From the NCBI RefSeq assembly GCF_004361735.1, contig NZ_SNVV01000010.1, positions 62,001 to 126,000 on the forward strand: 64,000 nt of DNA, in the 5' to 3' direction. A program made the position numbers and the translations under genes. This document shows positions 56,301 to 64,000 of this stretch, in pieces. The notes beneath the pieces are model-generated. The model worked only from the letters and a program-made list of their open reading frames with translations. It searched no databases and had not been told where the DNA came from. This stretch comes from Azoarcus indigens (lineage in GTDB: Bacteria > Pseudomonadota > Gammaproteobacteria > Burkholderiales > Rhodocyclaceae). Positions within the stretch are counted from its first letter, which is position 1. Every line of letters starts with the position of its first letter.

Positions 56301-56413
56301 ATGGCCGCAATGGCGGCGCCGGGGCTGCCGGCAACGAGGGCGGATGCGGCGGTGCCCGCGTTCGCGGCGGATTCGTCCGGGGGGCTGGCCGTGGCGGGGG
56401 GCGGGGTGGTCAC
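53342..56413 (-). CDS. nicB: NicB-type protein: degenerate molybdopterin domain fused to a triheme cytochrome c
   Basis: A 1023-residue fusion. Residues about 51-582 align by eye with the molybdopterin subunit family of xanthine dehydrogenase, as in NicB of nicotinate dehydrogenase, but the segment with GHVDLGTG is absent and the central AGCYGRN..DD motif has become APAGRSPWTEH (221-231). At the C-terminal GxGE site the glutamate is Ala545. One membrane helix (about 596-615) precedes three hemes: CAVCH 648-652, CGACH 794-798, CAACH 926-930. The cytochrome part should pass electrons to the respiratory chain. GTG start 56413 is uncertain. Downstream of nicA by 143 bp. Confidence 0.85.
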   Translation of the reverse strand: MTTPPPATASPPDESAANAGTAASALVAGSPGAAIAAIPFAGGSAEHVGGSGLLHARVVRPPLDGEGASLRPRRLLAVEAASVAAIEGVVDVVARGDFVAVVATTTEAATRAARQLKARWESRPAPQPLPARENVVYEHGDTAAASAANKLSRSYRWPALPPLAEESANACAALVDGELHLWARARAPRALTLEIAALTGLPPARVQVLDPAALAPQGLPAPAGRSPWTEHAAADAALLAQRLGRPVLVTLGQAELRWSAALAGAQESRIEAADEAGPDAAARFASYRHTTLPPAQTPLLPALRLAGVGSPTAEAAQPATVLPPPYRAAALRLASTAAVVSPRPPAAHDPGLPGQVFAQESFIDEAARAAGADPLAYRLQRLEDERGATLLRRLGEQAGPAPASDDALLRGRGYACAHVSEAAWENDPQHTLDAAAIDAHKDAWAAWMAEVAVDPRSGEVAVSRVLVGSDAGALDHGGMRQAIADTTGRLLSAEPATAFDDWPATAVPAAPGEIALLNAALLGTEPPAAQSLPAMPEPRLAGTGATLLPAAAAVANAIHDATGVRLDAPPFTAERIRLALEARNGAAVKASNKRKLGWLGAAAAAAAATLATALPWRAPIAPVAPPAADLYSAATLARGELVAAAGDCAVCHTTADGAPLAGGLALETPFGIIYTTNITPDPETGIGNWSYAAFERAMRHGIHRDGRHLYPAFPYTAYAKLSADDMQALYAWLMAQPAVKAKAPETRLAFPYSLRPALAGWKLLYHDPSPFQPDPARSAEWNRGAYLVEGAGHCGACHTPRNALGAEKSGEHRYAGAFAEGWEAPPLNALSHAPVPWTESALYDYLRHGYSPQHGVASGPMAPVVESLAALPDSDIRAIATYLASHAKAAPTPATASGYANALQQRAQAAALTLAGPAESLYDGACAACHQENGPDLFGVKPELALNSNLHSPHPDNLVQIILHGIQSPAHGDLGYMPGFAASLDDRQIADLSAYLRARFAPDKPAWQGLAETVARLRKGGVH

Positions 56414-56556
56414 GGGGCGGGTTCTCTCGTCGGCGGCCGGGCGGCGTCTTTGCGCCGCGCCATTATCGTTGGGGTGTGCGGGGCTTGCTGTTGCAGGCGG
56501 GATGCGCTGCTGGCGCGGTCATCGCGGGGAACGGTATTACGCGCGCCATCGCCGGT

Positions 56557-57177
56557 TCAACCGCGGATCAGGGGGCCCGCCAGCACGGTATCCACCGTGG
56601 CTGTCGTTGCCGTTTCCGGCACTGGCGCGCGGGCTGCGTCCGCCGTCGCACAGCCGGTGGAGGCAGGGCTAGGCGCGGCGGCGGACGCACGGGCGGCGCG
56701 GCGCTGGCCTTCCAGTTCCACCGCGCGGCGGGCGGAGGCGAGGATTTCGAGGTGGGTGCCGCAGCGGCACAGGTTGCCGCGCAGCTCGCGGCGGATGTCG
56801 GCTTCGTCCGCCTCGGGTTTGCGGTTGAGCAGGGCGCGCACCGTCATGATCATGCCGTTGAGGCAGTAGCCGCACTGGGCGCCCTGGCATTCGATGAAGG
56901 CTTGCTGCACCGGGTCGGGCGCGGCGAGGTCGCCCAGGCCTTCCAGGGTGGTGATCTCGCGCTGGCCGAGGCCGCCCACCGGCAGGATGCAGGCACGCGC
57001 GGCGCGGCCATCCACCAGCACGGTACAGGCGCCGCATTCACCCAGGCCACAGCCGTACTTCGGGCCGTTGAGGCCAAGGTCGTTACGCAGGGCGTAGAGC
57101 AGCGGGGCGTCCGGGCTCAGCAGCAACTGGTGTTCGCTGCCGTTGACCCGCAGGGCGATCTGCTTTGGGGCGGACAT
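56557..57177 (-). CDS. nicA: Nicotinate dehydrogenase small (2Fe-2S) subunit NicA
   Basis: A 206-residue iron-sulfur subunit of the molybdenum hydroxylase family, taking electrons from the molybdenum centre. The first cluster motif is YGCGLGECGACTVL with a later Cys; the second is CGYCLNG...CRCGTH. The C-terminal 45 residues are an Ala/Thr-rich extension. The ATG at 57177 (MSAPKQIALRVNG) gives the family N terminus; the frame continues upstream without similarity. It lies between nicC and the cytochrome fusion on one strand. Confidence 0.93.
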   Translation of the reverse strand: MSAPKQIALRVNGSEHQLLLSPDAPLLYALRNDLGLNGPKYGCGLGECGACTVLVDGRAARACILPVGGLGQREITTLEGLGDLAAPDPVQQAFIECQGAQCGYCLNGMIMTVRALLNRKPEADEADIRRELRGNLCRCGTHLEILASARRAVELEGQRRAARASAAAPSPASTGCATADAARAPVPETATTATVDTVLAGPLIRG

Positions 57178-57278
57178 GCGGATGCGTCTCCCGGTAGAAA
57201 CGAAGGCCGGCGGCCGGTGGGCGGGCGCCGGCGTGCAGCGGGCGGCCGGCGCATCCGCCGGCCGGGCCAGGAGGCGGA

Positions 57279-58536
<1,258 letters not shown>

Positions 58537-58675
58537 CAGATGTTGCATGAAAGGCAGTCATGGTACCCGGAGTTCATTGTTAAATTCAGTGTTTACAAGG
58601 GATTCATGCACCAATTGAGGGGCGCGCCGCACGCATTCGGTGCATCTTTCGGGTGCCAGCATTTCTGCTGCAAAA

Positions 58676-58695
58676 AATAATGTATGCACTATAAT
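58676..58695 (+). promoter_or_regulatory. nicE promoter -10 box overlapping a second operator-like site
   Basis: A perfect -10, TATAAT (58690-58695), overlaps a site whose right arm CACTATA (58687-58693) is identical to that of the nicC-side palindrome; the left arm AATAATG matches 5 of 7. The -35 is weak. The leader to nicE is about 187 nt. The 445-bp gap 58437-58881 holds no gene. Confidence 0.7.
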
Positions 58696-58881
58696 CAGTC
58701 CTGCCTGGGGGATGCTTTTGCGGCATGCCCGGGCATGGAGATCGGGGCACGTTCCGGTGATTCGCGGCTGTGGCCGGCGGATGGCGGAGACGATGTAATC
58801 AGCTGTCATCCCCTGGTGGATGGCGCCAAAACCCCCGGCCCGGCGCCTGAAGCGCACTCAACCCAACAGACGGAGTCCGCA

Positions 58882-59637
58882 GTGAAGAAGACCAGCTATC
58901 GCATCGGCCAGATCGTGCCGAGCTCCAACACCACCATGGAAACCGAGATCCCGGCGATGCTGATGGCGCGCCAGGCCGTGCGCCCGGAGCGCTTCACCTT
59001 CCACTCCAGCCGCATGCGGATGAAGACGGTGAAGAAGGAAGAGTTGGCGGCGATGGATGCCGAGTCCGACCGCTGCGCAGTGGAGCTTTCCGACGCCCGC
59101 GTCGACGTGCTGGGCTACGCCTGCCTGGTGGCCATCATGTCCATGGGCAAGGGCTACCACTGCGTGTCCGAAAAGCGTTTGAAGGAACGCACCGCCGACA
59201 ACGGCGGCCTGGCCCCGGTGGTGACCAGCGCCGGGGCGCTGGTGGATGCGCTGAAGGTGATGGGCGCGAAGAAGATCGCGCTGGTGGCGCCCTACATGAA
59301 GCCGCTCACCGAACTGGTGGTGGATTACATCGCCGACCAGGGCTTCGAGGTGATCGACTACCGCGCGCTGGAAATCGCCGACAACCTGGAAGTCGGTCTG
59401 CACGACCCGGCCAGGCTGCCGGACATCGTCGCTGGCATGAACTACCAGGATGCGGACGTGATCGTGCTCTCCGCCTGCGTGCAGATGCCCTCGCTGCCGG
59501 CGGTGCCCAAGGTGGAAGCGATGACTGGCAAGCCGGTGGTCACCGCCGCCATCGCCACCACCTACGCCATGCTGAACAAGCTGGAGCTGGAGCCCTTCGT
59601 GCCGGGCGCCGGCGCGCTGCTCTCCGGCGCCTACTGA
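58882..59637 (+). CDS. nicE: Maleate isomerase NicE
   Basis: A 251-residue Asp/Glu-racemase-fold enzyme that isomerises maleate to fumarate, the last step of the nicotinate pathway. Catalytic cysteines are Cys81 (GYACLVAIMSMG) and Cys199 (VLSACVQMPSLP), one residue off the P. putida numbering. GTG at 58882 follows CGGAG and gives the family N terminus (KKTSYRIGQIVPSSNTTME). It heads nicE-nicD-nicX-nicF, diverging from nicC. Confidence 0.95.
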   Translation: MKKTSYRIGQIVPSSNTTMETEIPAMLMARQAVRPERFTFHSSRMRMKTVKKEELAAMDAESDRCAVELSDARVDVLGYACLVAIMSMGKGYHCVSEKRLKERTADNGGLAPVVTSAGALVDALKVMGAKKIALVAPYMKPLTELVVDYIADQGFEVIDYRALEIADNLEVGLHDPARLPDIVAGMNYQDADVIVLSACVQMPSLPAVPKVEAMTGKPVVTAAIATTYAMLNKLELEPFVPGAGALLSGAY

Positions 59638-59651
59638 GCGGGGGCGCAACG

Positions 59652-60473
59652 ATGAGCACCTTCCAGTACGGCGGCAACGTGTTCGCCAATGGCATCCGCC
59701 AGCACTACCTGCGCTACGGCGGCGCCGGCGAGGGCAGGGCGGCGCGTCCGCCGGTCATCATCATCCCCGGCATCACCAGCCCGGCCATCACCTGGGGCTT
59801 CGTCGGCGAGCGCTTCGGCCGGACCTACGACACCTACATCCTCGACGTGCGCGGCCGCGGCCTGTCCGAAGCCTCGGCCACGCTGAACTACAGCCTGGAC
59901 GCCCAGGCCGACGACGTGCTCGCCTTCGCCGCCGCGCTCGGCCTCAGCAACTACATCCTGGTCGGCCACTCCATGGGCGGGCGCATCGCCTTCCGCGCCG
60001 CCCGCAGCCGGCCGGCGGCGCTGGCCAAGGTGGTGGCGGTGGATCCGCCGGTGTCCGGCCCCGGCCGCCGCGCCTACCCGGCCAAGCTGCCGTGGTACGT
60101 GGATTCCATCGCGCTGGCCAGCCGCGGCACCGACAAGGAAGGCATGCGCGCCTTCTGCCCGACCTGGACCGACGAGCAACTGCAGCTGCGCGCCGAGTGG
60201 CTGCACACCTGCGACGAGCGTGCCATCCGCGAGAGCTTCGACGGCTTCCACACCGACGACATCCACCAGGATCTGCCGGAGATCACCGTGCCGGTGCTGC
60301 TGCTGCTCGCCGGCCGCGGCGACGTGGTGCTGGATGCCGACGTGGAAGAGATCCGCGGCCTGCTGCCGGACGTGCAGGCTGTGCGCGTGCCCAACGCCGG
60401 CCACATGATTCCCTGGGACGACGAAGAAGGCTTCTACCGCGCCTTCGGCGACTTCCTCGGCCAGCCGCTGTAA
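59652..60473 (+). CDS. nicD: N-formylmaleamate deformylase NicD
   Basis: A 273-residue alpha/beta hydrolase that removes the formyl group from N-formylmaleamate. The catalytic triad fits Ser107 (GHSMGG), Asp131 (VAVDPPVSG) and His251 (NAGHMIPWDD), each offset by 6 from the P. putida enzyme. ITSPAITWGF holds the oxyanion region. It starts 14 bp after nicE and precedes nicX by 102 bp. Confidence 0.94.
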   Translation: MSTFQYGGNVFANGIRQHYLRYGGAGEGRAARPPVIIIPGITSPAITWGFVGERFGRTYDTYILDVRGRGLSEASATLNYSLDAQADDVLAFAAALGLSNYILVGHSMGGRIAFRAARSRPAALAKVVAVDPPVSGPGRRAYPAKLPWYVDSIALASRGTDKEGMRAFCPTWTDEQLQLRAEWLHTCDERAIRESFDGFHTDDIHQDLPEITVPVLLLLAGRGDVVLDADVEEIRGLLPDVQAVRVPNAGHMIPWDDEEGFYRAFGDFLGQPL

Positions 60474-60575
60474 GGCCAGGGGCGCGGCGGCGCCTGTCTG
60501 CGCCGCGCCCCGCCGCTCGCCCACAAGCAAGCTCCAACTCCACCCGCCTTCCTCCAACCCCAACGGAGAACCGCC

Positions 60576-61619
60576 ATGGCAATCAGCGACCACGAACTGA
60601 TCCAGGCCTGGAAAGAAGTGCTGACGCTGTCGAAGCTGGAACCCGGCCAGACCGTCACCGTGCTCACCAGCGCCGCTACCCACCCGCAGACGCTGTCCAC
60701 CGCGCTTACCGCCGCCGCCATGCTGGGCGCGGTGGTCAACCGGCTGGACCTGCAACCGGTCAACGGCGAAAAGGCGCTGAGCCGCGATTCCCTCGCCTAC
60801 CTCGGCACCACCCCGCTCACCGGCAACAAGGCGGCCATCGCCGCGCTCAAGGCCAGCGACCTGGTGCTGGACCTGATGACCCTGCTGTTCTCGCCGGAGC
60901 AGCACGAAATCCTCGCCGCTGGCACCAAGATCCTGCTCGCCGTCGAGCCGCCGGAAGTGCTCGCCCGCATGGTGCCCACGCTGGCCGACCGCGCCCGCGT
61001 GCTGCGCGCCACCGCGAAGATCGAGAAGGCGAAGACGATGCGGGTGGTTTCCGCCGCCGGCACCGAGCTCACCTGCCCCATGGGCGAATTCCCCGCCATC
61101 GCCGAATACGGCTTCTGCGACACCCCGGGGCGCTGGGACCACTGGCCCAGCGGCTTCGCCCTCACTTGGCCGAACGAGAAGCAGACCCAGGGGACCATCG
61201 TCATCGACCGCGGCGACATCCTGCTGCCGATGAAGCGCTACGTCGCCGAGCCCATCACCATCACGGTGAAGGACGGCTTCGCCCAATCCATCACCGGCGG
61301 TGTGGATGCCGAGCTGCTGGCCGAGTACATGGAGTCCTTCAAGGATCCCGAGGCCTACGCCATTTCCCACATCGGCTGGGGCCTGCAGCCGCGTGCCAGC
61401 TGGACCACGCTGGCGCTGTACGACCGCGAAGCCACCATAGGCATGGACGCGCGCGCCTTCGAGGGCAACTTCCTGTTCTCGCTCGGCCCCAACAACGAGG
61501 CCGGCGGCAGCCGCAGCACCACCTGCCACATCGACATCCCGCTGCGCAAATGCACCGTGAGCCTGGACGGCGAAGAGGTGGTGCGCGTCGGCAAGGTGCT
61601 GGACCAGGGCCAGGAGTAA
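60576..61619 (+). CDS. nicX: 2,5-dihydroxypyridine 5,6-dioxygenase NicX
   Basis: A 347-residue extradiol-type, iron(II)-dependent ring-opening dioxygenase producing N-formylmaleamate. The iron ligands are His265 (SHIGWG), His318 and Asp320 (CHIDIPL), the same numbers as in P. putida NicX. Length also agrees. A GGAG-type site precedes the ATG. The stop is 4 nt before the nicF ATG, so the two are tightly coupled. Confidence 0.96.
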   Translation: MAISDHELIQAWKEVLTLSKLEPGQTVTVLTSAATHPQTLSTALTAAAMLGAVVNRLDLQPVNGEKALSRDSLAYLGTTPLTGNKAAIAALKASDLVLDLMTLLFSPEQHEILAAGTKILLAVEPPEVLARMVPTLADRARVLRATAKIEKAKTMRVVSAAGTELTCPMGEFPAIAEYGFCDTPGRWDHWPSGFALTWPNEKQTQGTIVIDRGDILLPMKRYVAEPITITVKDGFAQSITGGVDAELLAEYMESFKDPEAYAISHIGWGLQPRASWTTLALYDREATIGMDARAFEGNFLFSLGPNNEAGGSRSTTCHIDIPLRKCTVSLDGEEVVRVGKVLDQGQE

Positions 61620-61623
61620 GAGC

Positions 61624-62241
61624 ATGAGCGACGAAATCCGCACCTACGAGAAGCAGGGCTTTGGCAACACCCTGGAGCCCAAGCCGCCCTACGGCCTGCT
61701 CATCATCGACTTCGTGAATGGCTTCGCCGACCCGGAGGTGTTCGGCGGCGGCAACATTCCGCAGGCCATAGAACGCACCAAGGAGGCGCTGGCGCTGGCG
61801 CGCGAGCGCGGCTGGCCGGTGGCGCACAGCCGCATCGTCTTCGCCGACGACGCCGCCGACCGCAACATCTTCGCCCTCAAGGTGCCGGGCATGGCCACGC
61901 TGTCGGAAGACAACCCCAATAGCGCCATCGTCCCCGAACTGGCGCCGGCCGCCGGTGAGCTGGTGGTGCGCAAGACCGTGCCCTCCGCCTTCTTCGCCAC
62001 CGGCCTTGCGCCCTGGCTCACCCAGAAGGGCGTGCAGACCCTGCTGGTGGCCGGCTGCGTCACCAGCGGCTGCGTGCGCGCCAGCGTGGTGGATGCCATG
62101 TGCTGGGGCTTCCGCCCGCTGGTGCTGGAAGACTGCGTGGGCGACCGCGCCCTCGGCCCGCACGAAGCCAACCTGTTCGACATGCGGCAGAAGTACGCCG
62201 CGGTGATGACGCTGGACGAGGCGCGGCGGGCGATTGGGTGA
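61624..62241 (+). CDS. nicF: Maleamate amidohydrolase NicF
   Basis: A 205-residue isochorismatase-like amidase that hydrolyses maleamate to maleate and ammonia. The catalytic triad is Asp29 (LIIDFVNGF), Lys117 (VRKTVPSAF) and Cys150 (AGCVTSGCVRAS). It is the last gene of the nicEDXF unit, followed by a 253-bp gap with hairpins before the molybdopterin subunit gene. Confidence 0.95.
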   Translation: MSDEIRTYEKQGFGNTLEPKPPYGLLIIDFVNGFADPEVFGGGNIPQAIERTKEALALARERGWPVAHSRIVFADDAADRNIFALKVPGMATLSEDNPNSAIVPELAPAAGELVVRKTVPSAFFATGLAPWLTQKGVQTLLVAGCVTSGCVRASVVDAMCWGFRPLVLEDCVGDRALGPHEANLFDMRQKYAAVMTLDEARRAIG

Positions 62242-62308
62242 GTTTCGGGCTGGGGCGCCGCCTGGGTCTGGCTAACGGTTTCAGCAAACAGGGGTCGAGT
62301 TCACCTTA

Positions 62309-62336
62309 CCGTTCGGGCTGAGCGTGTCGAAGCCTC
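62309..62336. repeat. Dispersed-repeat-like sequence downstream of nicF
   Basis: A CCGTTCGGGCTGAGCGTGTC string, continuing GAAGCC, resembles a short palindromic unit (CCGTTCGGGCTGAGC..GTCGAAGCC) that I know from many proteobacterial intergenic regions. Only one copy is evident in the window. The assignment rests on recall, not on a search. Confidence 0.45.
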
Positions 62337-62355
62337 GTCGCCGGTAACGCTTCAG

Positions 62356-62382
62356 GTTTTCTGCCGCCGGGCGGCAGAAAAC
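62356..62382. terminator. Hairpin terminator after nicF
   Basis: GTTTTCTGCCG (62356-62366) pairs with CGGCAGAAAAC (62372-62382) around CCGGG, an 11-bp stem with built-in T and A tracts. It lies 114 nt after the nicF stop and before the molybdopterin gene, so it should separate the two. Confidence 0.6.
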
Positions 62383-62494
62383 GCCCCGCCCGAAACCAGC
62401 TACCCGGCTCAGGCCCGGCACTACCGCCCGGCTTCACCCCTAGAATGATCTCCCGGCCGGCTCGTTCCGGCCGCTCCTCCGGATCGCAAGCGAC

Positions 62495-64000
62495 ATGATC
62501 GAACACGGCCCCACGCCCAAGGATTTCCGCCAGGCCCTGCTGGACTCGGACGACAGCCTGCTGGTGCTGCGTCCGCCCCAGGCGGCGGCGCGGCCTGCGC
62601 CCGGGCAACCCGGCGTGGTGTCGGACTACGTGCCCGCCCTGCCGGACATCTTCATCGCGGTGCGCGGCGATGGCAGCGTGCTGGCCTTCAACGGCCACGT
62701 CGATCTCGGCACCGGCATCCGCACCGCCCTCGGCCAGCTGGTGGCGGAGGAGCTGGACGCGGAGCTCGGCCGCGTCAGCGTCATGCTCGGCCATACGGAG
62801 GCGGCGCCCAACCAGGGGCCGACCATCGCCAGCTCCACCATACAGATCAGCGCCATGCCGCTGCGCCGCGCCGCCGCCCAGGCGCGCGCCTGGCTGCTGG
62901 CGCGCGCGGCGCAGCGCCTGGGCGTGGCGGAAGAAGCGGTGGCGGTGGCGGACGGCGCCTTCTTCTGCCCGGCCGAGCCCGGCCGCCGCCTGGGCTACGC
63001 CGAGCTGCTGGCCGGCGAGCGGGTGCGGCTGGAGGTGGCGGCGGAATTCCCGCTCAAGCCCGCCAGCGCCCACAAGCTGGTCGGCCGCAGCACGCCGCGG
63101 GTGGACATCCCGGCCAAGGCCACCGGCGCGCTTACCTTCGTGCATGACATGCGCCTGCCCGGCATGCTGCACGGCCGGGTGGTGCGACCGCCCTATGCCG
63201 GCATCGACTGCGGCGATTTCGTCGGCCGCAGCCTGGTGAAGGTGGACCGCGACTCGGTGCGCGGCCTGCCGGGGCTGGTGGACGTGGTGGTGATCGGCGA
63301 CTTCGTCGGCGTCGTCGCCGAGCGCGAGGAGCAGGCCATCGCCGCGATGAAGGCGCTGAAGGTGGAATGGCGGCTGCCGGCGCTGCCGGCGCTGGACGAC
63401 GTCGAAGCCGCCATCCGCGCCATTCCGGCGGTGCGCCGGCCGCTGCGGGAAGAGGGCGACACCGATGCCGCCCTCGCCGCCGCGCCGGCGGTGCTGGCGC
63501 GCAGCTACGTCTGGCCCTACCAGATGCACGGCTCCATCGGCCCCTCCTGTGCGCTGGCCGACTACCGCGAGGGCGGGCTCACCGTCTGGTCCGGCACGCA
63601 GAACCCGCACATGCTGCGGGTGGACCTCGCCCGCCTGCTGCAGGTGGACGAGGGCGGCATCGAGGTGGTGCGGATGGAAGCCGCCGGCTGCTACGGCCGC
63701 AACTGCGCCGACGACGTGGGGGCCGACGCCGCGCTGCTGTCGCGCGCGGTCGGCCGGCCGGTGCGGGTGCAGCTGAGCCGCGAGCAGGAGCACGCCTGGG
63801 AACCCAAGGGCGCCGGCCAGCTGATGGACGTGAAGGGCGCGGTGGATGCCGCCGGCAATCTCGCCGCCTATGACTTCGTTGCCCGCTACCCCTCCAACGA
63901 TGCGCCGCTGCTGGCGCTGCTGCTCACCGGCGCCCTGGACCCCGCGCCACGCATGCTGGAGATGGGCGACCGCACCGCGGTGCCGCCCTACGCCTATCCC
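62495..64000 (+). CDS. Xanthine-dehydrogenase-family molybdopterin subunit, NicB-like (cut by window edge)
   Basis: The first 502 residues of a molybdopterin-binding large subunit, open to the right edge. Intact hallmarks include GHVDLGTG (67-74), HGRVVRPP (226-233), GPSCALADY (349-357), NPHMLR (370-375) and AGCYGRNCADD (397-407), the pattern of the nicotinate dehydrogenase/isoquinoline oxidoreductase group. It resembles the part that the cytochrome fusion has lost or let decay, so it is the best candidate for the catalytic molybdenum subunit working with NicA. The C-terminal catalytic glutamate is beyond the window. The ATG has a weak GGATCGCAAG upstream. Confidence 0.88.
   Translation, partial: MIEHGPTPKDFRQALLDSDDSLLVLRPPQAAARPAPGQPGVVSDYVPALPDIFIAVRGDGSVLAFNGHVDLGTGIRTALGQLVAEELDAELGRVSVMLGHTEAAPNQGPTIASSTIQISAMPLRRAAAQARAWLLARAAQRLGVAEEAVAVADGAFFCPAEPGRRLGYAELLAGERVRLEVAAEFPLKPASAHKLVGRSTPRVDIPAKATGALTFVHDMRLPGMLHGRVVRPPYAGIDCGDFVGRSLVKVDRDSVRGLPGLVDVVVIGDFVGVVAEREEQAIAAMKALKVEWRLPALPALDDVEAAIRAIPAVRRPLREEGDTDAALAAAPAVLARSYVWPYQMHGSIGPSCALADYREGGLTVWSGTQNPHMLRVDLARLLQVDEGGIEVVRMEAAGCYGRNCADDVGADAALLSRAVGRPVRVQLSREQEHAWEPKGAGQLMDVKGAVDAAGNLAAYDFVARYPSNDAPLLALLLTGALDPAPRMLEMGDRTAVPPYAYP

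Noticed and set aside
53852-56869. Plus-strand frame of about 1000 codons opposite the cytochrome fusion
   Set aside because: The minus strand encodes three CxxCH heme motifs in the expected domain spacing; the plus frame is a Gly/Ala-rich shadow.

Overview
The window is about 64 kb of GC-rich chromosome with dense, well-conserved housekeeping and metabolic genes and no insertion sequence, prophage or CRISPR array that I can see. The gene families point to a betaproteobacterium: rpmB-rpmG-radC-coaBC-dut order, aceK with both a monomeric and a homodimeric NADP isocitrate dehydrogenase, a sox cluster without soxCD, and a betaproteobacterial-looking tRNA-Thr. Rhodocyclales (Azoarcus/Thauera relatives) would fit, but that is inference.

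Layout. 1-3.9 kb: cspA, rpmG/rpmB, radC, coaBC, dut and a NUDIX hydrolase. 3.9-10 kb: a sulfur-oxidation island with flavocytochrome c sulfide dehydrogenase (fccAB) diverging from soxYZAXB. 10-18 kb: carbon flux at isocitrate (aceK, monomeric Idh, dimeric Icd). 16-18.7 kb: an SSS-family symporter with two DUF4212 small subunits, adjoining an EF-G-like GTPase. 20.9-25.2 kb: membrane proteins (MFS/BT1-like, LrgAB, nucleoside-recognition protein). 25.6-31.4 kb: a secreted PHB-depolymerase-type esterase, malate synthase, a type II haloacid dehalogenase and a divergent LysR. 31.7-38.2 kb: an OsmC-YcaO fusion divergent from a complete pqqABCDE operon, then tRNA-Thr(CGT). 38.5-44.6 kb: a Rieske oxygenase with its reductase, an orphan periplasmic binding protein, a LysR and a DHA2-type exporter. 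45-51 kb: hemerythrin, chemoreceptor, macro-domain protein, MerR regulator, a ParE/Phd-type toxin-antitoxin pair and a shikimate-kinase-like P-loop protein. 51-53.2 kb: LysR divergent from a flavodoxin-like protein, a 4-oxalocrotonate tautomerase and an NTF2-like protein. 53.3-64 kb: an aerobic nicotinate degradation cluster (nicB-like cytochrome fusion, nicA, nicC divergent from nicE, nicD, nicX, nicF), followed by a second molybdopterin subunit cut by the window edge.

The nic genes cover nicotinate to 6-hydroxynicotinate (dehydrogenase), 2,5-dihydroxypyridine (NicC), N-formylmaleamate (NicX), maleamate (NicD), maleate (NicF) and fumarate (NicE). Carbon entering as acetate or fumarate can meet the glyoxylate-shunt genes (aceK, aceB). 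Sulfide and thiosulfate oxidation would feed electrons to the respiratory chain. PQQ would serve dehydrogenases encoded elsewhere.

The most unusual points are: (1) the NicB-type cytochrome fusion carries a molybdopterin domain that has lost its N-terminal part, its conserved central motif and the expected catalytic glutamate, while an apparently intact molybdopterin subunit lies on the other strand at the far end of the cluster; (2) paired operator-like palindromes overlap the promoters between nicC and nicE; (3) the OsmC-YcaO gene sits head-to-head with pqqA and is bracketed by two direct copies of a 31-nt element; (4) one symporter gene has two different DUF4212 partners and an EF-hand-like loop; (5) a SoxR-type box lies upstream of a MerR gene that lacks SoxR cysteines.
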